The notes under the pieces: generated by a model
Told to the model about the DNA's origin: nothing
Database searches by the model: none
The model's input: the letters and a program-made list of their open reading frames with translations, nothing else
DNA from: an uncultured Anaerolineales bacterium
GTDB taxonomy: Bacteria; Chloroflexota; Anaerolineae; Anaerolineales; Villigracilaceae
Direction of reading: 5' to 3'
DNA length: 26,958 bases
NCBI GenBank assembly: GCA_938008865.1
Contig: CALLJA010000128.1
Span: 1 to 26,958, forward strand
In this document: positions 21,218 through 26,958 of the stretch, piece after piece
Numbering within the stretch: the first letter of the stretch is position 1
Layout: every line of letters starts with the position of its first letter
Translations under genes and position numbers: made by a program

Positions 21218-22445
21218 GAAATCTCAGGCCCCTGCGGCAAAGACCTACGTGCGTTTCGACCTCATCCAGCGGCTCCAGCACATCCTATTCCTGATATCCT
21301 TTACGCTGCTCGGATTCACCGGCTTGCCACAGAAATTCCCCGAATCGTCCATCAGCCTGGGGATCTTTTCCCTGCTGGGCGGCATCGAGACGGCGCGCCT
21401 GATTCACCACACCTCGGCCATTGTCATGATGATCGTAAGTGTCTTTCACGTGCTCGAGGTGCTATATCGCGTGATGGTGCTGCGCACGCCCATCTCGATG
21501 ATCCCGTGGATCAACGACCTCATTCACGTGTATGAGGACGTGCTGTATTACCTGGGCCGCCGCAAGCACAAGGCCTATTACGGACGATATTCCTACGCTG
21601 AGAAGGCCGAGTATCTGGCGCTGGTGTGGGGAACGGTCGTGATGGGTCTGACCGGCTTCATGATGTGGAATCCGCTTTCGACCCTGCGCGTCCTGCCGGG
21701 TGAGGCCATCCCGGCTGCCAAGGCGGCGCATGGGGCCGAGGCCGTGCTGGCCGTGCTGGCCATCATCCTCTGGCATTTCTATCATGTGCATATCAGGCAC
21801 CTCAACCTGAGCATGTTCACGGGCAGGATGAGCCAGGCAGAAATGGAGCACGAACACCCCGCCGAGCTGGCGAAGATCGAATCCAGCAAACAGGCCGAGC
21901 CCATCCCGCCGGCGGTTCTGCGCAAACGTCAGTACCTGTACGCGCCGATTGCCATCGTCATCCTGGCGGTCTTCAGTTACGGGTTCTATTATTTCGTGGG
22001 ATACGAAACCACCGCCGTGACCAGCCCAAACTTTGCCCCGACGGTGCCCGTGTATGTGCCGCAGACGCCCACTCCATCTCCGACCGCTACGCCGACCAGG
22101 ACCCCGGTCCCGACCGCGACGCCCGTGCCCGCCACCCAGCCCCCGGCTGAGTCTTCGCCCGCCGCCTCGGCCCCGTCGCTCACCTGGGATGCGGAGATCG
22201 GTCCGCTCCTCGCGCAGAAATGCCTGATGTGCCACGGCCCATCGGCTTCGGGCGGATTGACGCTTTCCTCCTATGCCGACGCAATGAAGGGCGGCGCGAG
22301 CGGCCCAGCCTTCCTGCCCGGTGACTCGGCCAACAGCCCGATGATCGTCAAGTTCGAGAGCGGCAAACATCCCTACGCCGCCCTGCTGGCGGAAGAGATC
22401 GCCAAGGTCAGAGCCTGGCTGGATGCAGGCGCGCCCGAAAAGTAA
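21210..22445 (+). CDS. Di-heme cytochrome b fused to a monoheme cytochrome c (copy 2)
   Basis: This 411-aa protein starts with a four-TM cytochrome b domain (about 1-220) paralogous to 19104-19814, with matching histidines (QHILF, IHH, FH, AHGAEA, WHFYHVHI). A fifth TM (about 240-263), a Pro/Thr-rich linker (about 275-325) and a C-terminal monoheme c domain follow. That domain has CLMCHG at 338-343, then GGLTLSSYADAMKGG and GDSANSPM, the style of planctomycete-type cytochrome c domains. The fusion adds an extra heme outside the membrane next to the quinone site. The gene overlaps the upstream gene by 8 bp and ends before a strong terminator. An electron partner is not evident. Confidence 0.9.
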   Translation: MTEKSQAPAAKTYVRFDLIQRLQHILFLISFTLLGFTGLPQKFPESSISLGIFSLLGGIETARLIHHTSAIVMMIVSVFHVLEVLYRVMVLRTPISMIPWINDLIHVYEDVLYYLGRRKHKAYYGRYSYAEKAEYLALVWGTVVMGLTGFMMWNPLSTLRVLPGEAIPAAKAAHGAEAVLAVLAIILWHFYHVHIRHLNLSMFTGRMSQAEMEHEHPAELAKIESSKQAEPIPPAVLRKRQYLYAPIAIVILAVFSYGFYYFVGYETTAVTSPNFAPTVPVYVPQTPTPSPTATPTRTPVPTATPVPATQPPAESSPAASAPSLTWDAEIGPLLAQKCLMCHGPSASGGLTLSSYADAMKGGASGPAFLPGDSANSPMIVKFESGKHPYAALLAEEIAKVRAWLDAGAPEK

Positions 22446-22465
22446 CAGCGGCTGAATACGCACAG

Positions 22466-22504
22466 GACTCACCCCGAGACGGTCTCGCGGGTGAGTCTTT
22501 TTTT
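22466..22504 (+). terminator. Rho-independent terminator after the nonaheme/cytochrome b operon
   Basis: A 9-bp stem (GACTCACCC at 22466-22474 with GGGTGAGTC at 22489-22497) is extended by an inner CGAGA/TCTCG stem and followed by seven T. It starts 20 bp after the stop codon. Confidence 0.95.
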
Positions 22505-22542
22505 AGCCTGTCCGCGACGGCAGTTCGTGATATTTGTTCGTA

Positions 22543-22571
22543 TTGACTCGAAACGATGCGGGGGATAAGAT
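22543..22571 (+). promoter_or_regulatory. Sigma70-type promoter before the second histidine kinase
   Basis: TTGACT (22543-22548) and TAAGAT (22566-22571) are separated by exactly 17 bp. Transcription would start near 22578, just upstream of the ATG at 22586. This supports that start rather than the in-frame ATG at 22556, which lies inside the promoter spacer. The leader would be only a few bases long. Confidence 0.6.
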
Positions 22572-22585
22572 GGATTCGGAACCGC

Positions 22586-24040
22586 ATGGACATCATTACG
22601 GTGTACTTCCTGTACGGATTATCCTTTTTCAGCATGGGCCTGGCCATCCTGCTGGAAGTGGGGCGCTCCTCCGAACTGGATTTTGCGCGCGCCCTGCGTT
22701 CGCTGGCTGGCTTCGGGCTGGTGCATGGCACGCACGAATGGCTGGAGATGTTCCTGCTGATTCGCCCGCTGACAGATGGGTCGGTGCTATCCGCATGGAT
22801 CGGGCCCGGGCGGGTGGTGCTGCTGGCGGTGTCCTTCCTGTTCCTGATCCAGTTCGGGGCGCGCCTGGCGGTGGGACCATTGCGCGCGCGCCTGGCCTGG
22901 CAGTTGCTTGGCGTCATCTCCGCCATCTGGGTCGCGGGTCTGGCCTGGCTGTTCCTGGCCGAGCCTCCCGCCGCGCACATCGTGGCTGCCGACGTGTACA
23001 CCCGCTACTCCCTGGCGATCCCCGGCGCGGCCCTGGCTGCCTGGGGGTTGTTCTTACAGCGCGAGAAATTCATGCAGGCAGGCATGCGCAGTTTCGGCCG
23101 TGACATGATCGTGGCGGCGCTGGCCTTTGGCCTGTACGGTTGTATTGGGCAGCTCTTTGCCGCGCCGAGCGTGGTCTTCCCCTCGGAATTCTTGAATTCG
23201 GATACCTTCCTGGACTGGTTTGGCTTTCGCATTCAACTCTTTCGCTCCCTGATGGCCTGCATCGCGGCGGTGGCCGTCATCCACTCGCTGCGCGCCTTCG
23301 AAGAAGAGACCCGCCGCCAGATCGAGGATTTGAGCCGCGCGCAACAGGATGAGCGTCAGCGTCTGGAGGAATTGCACGAAGAATTGCTGCGCCAGACCGT
23401 GCGCGCCCAGGAACTGGAGCGCCAGCGCATTGCGCGCGAACTGCACGACGAGGTGGGTCAGACCCTCACCGCCCTCGGACTGGGACTGCGCGCCATCGGC
23501 GACAATGCTGCGCCGCACCCGGAGCGGGTCGGCAGGCAGGCGCGCGAATTGCAGGCATTGGTAGCTGCCGGGCTGCTCGGTTTACAGAACCTGATCACCG
23601 GGCTGCATCCGCCCCAGTTGGACGACCTCGGGTTGACCGCCGCGCTGCGCTGGTATGCGGCCCAGGTGGGGGAGCGGGCCGGGCTCACGGTGACCGTTTC
23701 CAGCCGGGGCCGGGAGGCCGAACTCCCCCTCGAGGTGCGCACCGTCCTGTATCGCATCGTGCAGGAGTGCATCACCAACGTTATCCGTCACGCGCGGACC
23801 GATCGCGCCGAGGTGCAGGTGGTCTTCGACGGGCGGGAGGTGCGCCTGCGCGTGGAGGACAAGGGCTGTGGTTTCGATGTGGATGCGGCCCTGAGCCGCC
23901 GTGAGTATCCGTGCTGGGGCCTATTGGGCATTCAGGAGCGGGCCGTGCTGCTGGGCGGCGAATGTGTGGTCAAATCGGAGCCTGGGATGGGTACGCTGGT
24001 GGAGGTGGCTGCGCCGTTGGAAAGGGAACCCCATGACTGA
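22586..24040 (+). CDS. Membrane histidine kinase, HisKA_3/NarX-like (pair 2)
   Basis: With the start at 22586 the protein is 484 aa, the same length as its paralog at 10149-11603. It has about seven TM helices including the shared FGLVHGTHEWLE motif (about 43-54), a coiled-coil region (about 238-275), and a HisKA_3 domain with His287 (ARELHDEVGQ). The HATPase_c domain has an N box (TNVIRHA) and G boxes (DKGCGFDV, WGLLGIQER). It overlaps its response regulator gene by 8 bp. The signal is unknown. The shared sensor region suggests that both kinases sense the same kind of signal, perhaps redox or quinone state. A longer version starting at 22556 is possible. Confidence 0.9.
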   Translation: MDIITVYFLYGLSFFSMGLAILLEVGRSSELDFARALRSLAGFGLVHGTHEWLEMFLLIRPLTDGSVLSAWIGPGRVVLLAVSFLFLIQFGARLAVGPLRARLAWQLLGVISAIWVAGLAWLFLAEPPAAHIVAADVYTRYSLAIPGAALAAWGLFLQREKFMQAGMRSFGRDMIVAALAFGLYGCIGQLFAAPSVVFPSEFLNSDTFLDWFGFRIQLFRSLMACIAAVAVIHSLRAFEEETRRQIEDLSRAQQDERQRLEELHEELLRQTVRAQELERQRIARELHDEVGQTLTALGLGLRAIGDNAAPHPERVGRQARELQALVAAGLLGLQNLITGLHPPQLDDLGLTAALRWYAAQVGERAGLTVTVSSRGREAELPLEVRTVLYRIVQECITNVIRHARTDRAEVQVVFDGREVRLRVEDKGCGFDVDAALSRREYPCWGLLGIQERAVLLGGECVVKSEPGMGTLVEVAAPLEREPHD

Positions 24041-24686
24041 GATTCGGCTTTTGCTGGTGGACGACCACGCCGTGGTGCGCACCGGCCTGCGTATGTTGCT
24101 GGAGAATGAAGAGGATATGCTGCTGGTCGGCGAGGCGGGCAGCGGCGCAAAGGCGCTGGACCTGGCCGCCGAACTCTGCCCGGACGTGGTCATCATGGAC
24201 CTGACCCTGCCCGACCTGTCTGGCATCGAGGTGACCGAACGCCTGAAAAGTTTGTATCCGAAGATGGCCGTGGTGGCGTTGACCATCCACGAGGACCAGC
24301 AGTACTTCTTCGAGATGCTGCGCGTGGGAGCCTCGGCCTACGTGCCCAAGCGCGCCGCGCCCGACGACTTGATCACCGCCATCCGCGCGGCGCATCGCGG
24401 CGACGTGTACATCTACCCGTCGCTGGCGAAATTGCTGGTCGGCGATTTTTTGGCGCGGGCAGGCGAGGGCGGGGAGAGCGTGGATGTTAGCGCCCTGACC
24501 CCGCGCGAACAGGAGGTATTGTCGCTGCTGGCCGAGGGCAAGACCAACGACGAGATCGCCGCCGAACTGGTCATCAGCCCGCACACGGTAGCCCGTCACC
24601 GCGAAAACCTGATGGGCAAGTTGGGGCTGCACAACCGCAGCGAGTTGGTGAAATACGCCATCCGCAAAGGCCTGATTAAGCCATAA
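24033..24686 (+). CDS. NarL/LuxR-family response regulator (pair 2)
   Basis: This 217-aa protein has a receiver domain with acidic residues D10-D11, phospho-acceptor Asp56 (VIMD), the Thr position in VALTIHED and Lys in YVPKR. A LuxR-type HTH (about 155-212) has LTPREQEVLSLLAEGKTNDE and SPHTVARHREN. The recognition helix is close to that of regulator 1 (SHKTIARHRER), so the two proteins may bind similar DNA sites. The start overlaps the kinase gene by 8 bp, a standard two-component layout. Its likely targets are nearby cytochrome genes, an inference from location. Confidence 0.92.
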   Translation: MTEIRLLLVDDHAVVRTGLRMLLENEEDMLLVGEAGSGAKALDLAAELCPDVVIMDLTLPDLSGIEVTERLKSLYPKMAVVALTIHEDQQYFFEMLRVGASAYVPKRAAPDDLITAIRAAHRGDVYIYPSLAKLLVGDFLARAGEGGESVDVSALTPREQEVLSLLAEGKTNDEIAAELVISPHTVARHRENLMGKLGLHNRSELVKYAIRKGLIKP

Positions 24687-24728
24687 GTGGGGTTAATGCA
24701 CCAGCATAAGAATACCTGATACATCCTA

Positions 24729-24757
24729 TTGCCGTGCAGCCTGTTCCAGCGTATGCT
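24729..24757 (+). promoter_or_regulatory. Candidate promoter for the small two-TM protein
   Basis: TTGCCG (24729-24734) and TATGCT (24752-24757) are separated by 17 bp. Each matches the consensus in four of six positions. An AAAGGAGG ribosome site follows just before the ATG at 24787. Confidence 0.3.
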
Positions 24758-24786
24758 GAAAAGGAAGGAAAAGAAAGGAGGCTGCC

Positions 24787-25074
24787 ATGCGAAAAGTTCA
24801 ATTTACCGCCGTGTTCTGGACCTTTGCACTGGCCATCCCGTTCACCATCATCGCTCTGGCGGGAGTCGCATACGTGGACCTGCATTTCAGCGAAATGGCC
24901 CAGGCCATTGCCCAATTCGAAGCCGCCACGTCGGCTACTGGCCGCGGCTGGGTCACGGAACTTTCGGGGCGCGCGCCCGAATTGGAAGGGATGCTGATTG
25001 GCATGATCGTCATCCTGACCATTTACCTGTTCGTCAGGACTCCCGCGCGTTCCACCGCTGCGCCGAAGAAATAA
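24787..25074 (+). CDS. Small membrane protein with two TM helices, function unknown
   Basis: The 95-aa product has TM helices at about 8-30 and 66-84. Between them is an external loop of about 35 residues (HFSEMAQAIAQFEAATS and so on), and the C-terminus is short, basic and Ala/Pro-rich. The ribosome site AAAGGAGG at ideal spacing argues that it is a real gene. It lies 100 bp downstream of response regulator 2 with its own weak promoter candidate. I recognise no family, no cysteine pair and no heme motif. Its relation to the cytochrome genes is unknown. Confidence 0.7.
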   Translation: MRKVQFTAVFWTFALAIPFTIIALAGVAYVDLHFSEMAQAIAQFEAATSATGRGWVTELSGRAPELEGMLIGMIVILTIYLFVRTPARSTAAPKK

Positions 25075-25102
25075 CCTGCATAAAAGCACTCTCCTTTGAA
25101 TC

Positions 25103-25133
25103 GCAACGCCCGCCTGGACAAGGCGGGCGTTGC
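25103..25133. terminator. Hairpin between convergent genes
   Basis: A perfect 13-bp stem (GCAACGCCCGCCT at 25103-25115 with 25121-25133) has loop GGACA. It lies between a plus-strand gene ending at 25074 and a minus-strand gene ending at 25149, as expected for a shared bidirectional terminator. Neither side has a U-run. Confidence 0.65.
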
Positions 25134-25148
25134 ACTTGGGGATGCAGT

Positions 25149-26060
25149 CTATTCAGCCTGGCGGATGCGCGTCCCGCACACGCGGCAGAAGCGGTCGCCG
25201 GGCCGCGTGCGTTCACCGCATTGCGGGCAATAGGTCACATTGACGCTATCTTCGTCGAGGGACGTGCGCCTTCGGCGGCGGGACTCGCTCGAAGGGTTGC
25301 GGCGCGCGAACAGGAAGTAATATCCCACCCCGCTGGCGATCAGGATGACGCCCAGCCCGCCCAGCAGGTAAGGCACGTAGTTGTTGAGCGAGATGCGCCC
25401 GATGGCATTATCGTCGAGCGGGGCCGACGGCTGGATGACGGGGTTGGAGAGGGTCAGGCTGTCGTCGTTCTTCTCGTATTCCACCACCAACTCGAAGGGC
25501 TCGCCGAATTGCAGGCCGTTGACTTGCAGCGAATGATAGGTCAGATTGTCAGTATCCTGGGCGGCCTCCAGTGCGGGTGTGCCGCGCATAGCCTGGGCGG
25601 TCGGCGGTTGCTGTACGCTGACGCGCAGGCGGTCCACGGCGTGTTCGCCTTCCCACTGGAAGTTGAAGCGCCGCTGTGAGCCGGTCTTGAGGATGGGCGC
25701 GTAGTACTCGAAATGATAACTGGTCGGTTTATCCACCAGCAGGGTCACCTCCTGCCAGTCGGTAGTAACGATGGGACCTTCGTAGGTGGCGTTCATCAGG
25801 CCGCCGTTTTCGAACGCGGCCACCGCATGTACGCTGACGCCGATCGGGATGCGGAAGGTCACACGGGCCGGCAGGGGCGTGTCGGCGGTCAACTGGAAGT
25901 CGTAGATGACCAGCATATCGGGCGTGTCATATTCGGGCCAGAGTTTGATGTCGAGGGTGGCGATGTGGGCCGGGTCGGTCTGGGCGGCGGCAGCGGAAGG
26001 CAGGACCAGCGTCAACGCCAGGAGCAACAGGCACAGCCACGCAAATTTCAGGGTATGCAT
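25149..26060 (-). CDS. Secreted beta-domain protein with C-terminal TM and zinc ribbon
   Basis: This 303-aa protein has a signal peptide (about 1-27, ending SAAAAQ) and an extracytoplasmic beta-rich region (about 30-215). A TM helix (about 225-250) and a basic linker with RRRRR follow. The C-terminal zinc ribbon has cysteines at about 278, 281, 292 and 295 (CPQCG and CRVCG). The start at 26060 has GGAGG five bases upstream. An in-frame ATG at 26102 would put 14 residues before the signal peptide. The beta region resembles part of the ccm-operon lipoprotein at 2861-4747 (D...IYDF.L....P and FE.VVEY / LTVEI segments), and the zinc ribbon resembles the protein at 4768-5286. A role linked to cytochrome assembly is a guess. 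Confidence 0.75.
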   Translation of the reverse strand: MHTLKFAWLCLLLLALTLVLPSAAAAQTDPAHIATLDIKLWPEYDTPDMLVIYDFQLTADTPLPARVTFRIPIGVSVHAVAAFENGGLMNATYEGPIVTTDWQEVTLLVDKPTSYHFEYYAPILKTGSQRRFNFQWEGEHAVDRLRVSVQQPPTAQAMRGTPALEAAQDTDNLTYHSLQVNGLQFGEPFELVVEYEKNDDSLTLSNPVIQPSAPLDDNAIGRISLNNYVPYLLGGLGVILIASGVGYYFLFARRNPSSESRRRRRTSLDEDSVNVTYCPQCGERTRPGDRFCRVCGTRIRQAE

Positions 26061-26126
26061 TGGGCCTCCAAATGGGCAAGTTTCCGATATCTTACCATGC
26101 AAAGAACGAGGCGACTCGCCCAGACT

Positions 26127-26958
26127 TCAAGCCTTGTCCGCCTGCAGCGCGCATACCAGCCGCCAGCACAGCGCGTTGAGCGGGGTGGGCACGCCCGCCG
26201 CTTCTCCGTGCCTCGTCACCGCGCCGCAGATGGCGTCGATTTCGGTTGGCACGCCGCGCAATGCGTCTTGCAGCATCGACGAGCGGTTGACGGCCGTCTT
26301 ACGCGCCACCTCCTCCACTATCTCAACGGGATTCTCGAACGGCAGGCGGATGCCTTCCGCGCGGGCCACAGCCGCAACCTCCTGCGCCAAATCGGCCATC
26401 AGGCGGCGCGCCTCGGGACGTTCGAGCAGTTCACCGTTAGGGACGCGCAGCAGAGCGGTGAGCGGGTTGATGGCGGCATTGATGACCAGTTTGCCCCAGG
26501 CCAGCGACTCGGCGTCTGGAACGGATTCCACCTGAAAGCCCGCCGACCGCAGCACATTCTCCACGGGACCCAGGGCTGGATTCCGTTCCAGCGAGAGGAC
26601 TCCCTCTCCGCTCGGGCGGACCAGGCCAGGCCCGAGCAGGGTTGCTCCGCTGGTGGTCACGCCCAGAGCAACGCGACCAGGCCCGAGGTCCCGCGCGAGG
26701 ATCTCGCGGTTGCCGATGCCGTTTTGCAGGGTGACGGCCCTCCCGTCTGCCGCGAGGCATTCTGCCAGTTGACGCGCGGCGCGCTCTGTCTGCCAGGCCT
26801 TGACCAGCACCAGCGCAACGCGCGCGCCACGGACTTCACGCGGGTCACTCGTCGCGCGGACGGGAACGCTGTGTTCCAGATTGTCCCTATCCAGCCAGCG
26901 CGCGCCGTGTGAATTAAACGCCTCGACGCCTGCCTGCCACGTGCCCAGCATCGAGACG
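26127..26958 (-). CDS. panE: Ketopantoate reductase (PanE/ApbA family), N-terminus outside the window
   Basis: The frame stays open to the right edge, so about 30 residues with the NADPH-binding GxGxxG are missing. The visible part matches 2-dehydropantoate 2-reductase: ALVLVKAWQT, the segment TLQNGIGNRE (conserved QNG), and LAWGKLVINAAINPLTALL with the conserved Lys and Asn of the active site. The C-terminal helical domain has NRSSMLQDALRGVPTEIDAI and ends HGEAAGVPTPLNAL. The enzyme makes pantoate for coenzyme A. It is a housekeeping gene with no visible link to the cytochrome genes, and probably marks the edge of the island. The family includes other 2-oxo acid reductases, so the exact substrate is likely, not proven. 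Confidence 0.88.
   Translation of the reverse strand, partial: VSMLGTWQAGVEAFNSHGARWLDRDNLEHSVPVRATSDPREVRGARVALVLVKAWQTERAARQLAECLAADGRAVTLQNGIGNREILARDLGPGRVALGVTTSGATLLGPGLVRPSGEGVLSLERNPALGPVENVLRSAGFQVESVPDAESLAWGKLVINAAINPLTALLRVPNGELLERPEARRLMADLAQEVAAVARAEGIRLPFENPVEIVEEVARKTAVNRSSMLQDALRGVPTEIDAICGAVTRHGEAAGVPTPLNALCWRLVCALQADKA

Noticed and set aside
22556..22585. Upstream in-frame ATG as the start of histidine kinase 2
   Set aside because: It lies inside the spacer of a good TTGACT-17-TAAGAT promoter and has a poor ribosome site. The start at 22586 also gives the same length (484 aa) as the paralog.

Overview
The window looks like chromosomal DNA of an anaerobic or facultatively anaerobic member of the Chloroflexota, most like Anaerolineae. 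That placement is inference. It rests on moderately high G+C, lipoproteins and secreted proteins with PT-rich linkers, zinc-ribbon membrane proteins mixed into a ccm operon, and the multiheme cytochrome / NrfD-type gene content. No rRNA, tRNA, CRISPR array or insertion sequence was seen.

Left part (1-11603, minus strand). A partial secreted protein runs off the left edge. It is followed by a complete cytochrome c maturation (System I) cluster, read right to left as ccmE-ccmF-ccmH-ccmG-[CcmI-like zinc ribbon]-[cytochrome c lipoprotein]-ccmA-ccmB-ccmC-ccmD. The 54-aa ccmD is easily missed. CcmE carries the cysteine (CxxxY) form of the heme-binding site. Upstream, in the same direction, lies a NarL-type histidine kinase / response regulator pair.

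Centre (11604-22504, plus strand). A dense multiheme cytochrome island follows in three transcription blocks separated by hairpin terminators. (1) A decaheme lipoprotein built from two tandem pentaheme units. (2) An octaheme membrane-anchored cytochrome, a four-cluster ferredoxin-like protein and a HybB/NrfD-type quinone-interacting membrane protein. (3) An operon holding a small membrane protein, a nonaheme cytochrome, a di-heme cytochrome b, a second nonaheme cytochrome, and a second cytochrome b fused to a monoheme cytochrome c. Five proteins carry 37 CXXCH sites. No molybdoenzyme, NrfA-type nitrite reductase, oxidase or other recognisable terminal enzyme is encoded here. The likely role is to move electrons between the quinone pool and multiheme conduits outside the membrane, with the adjacent ccm genes attaching the heme.

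Right part (22543-26958). A second histidine kinase / response regulator pair is paralogous to the first, so the island is bracketed by sister two-component systems. After it come a small two-TM protein of unknown function, a secreted/anchored zinc-ribbon protein related to the ccm-operon proteins, and the 5'-truncated end of a ketopantoate reductase gene.

Putative regulatory sites, read by eye: a CRP-like palindrome and a CCCAAT palindrome at the decaheme promoter, an FNR-family-like palindrome about 43 bp upstream of the predicted start of the nonaheme operon, and a good sigma70-type promoter before the second kinase.
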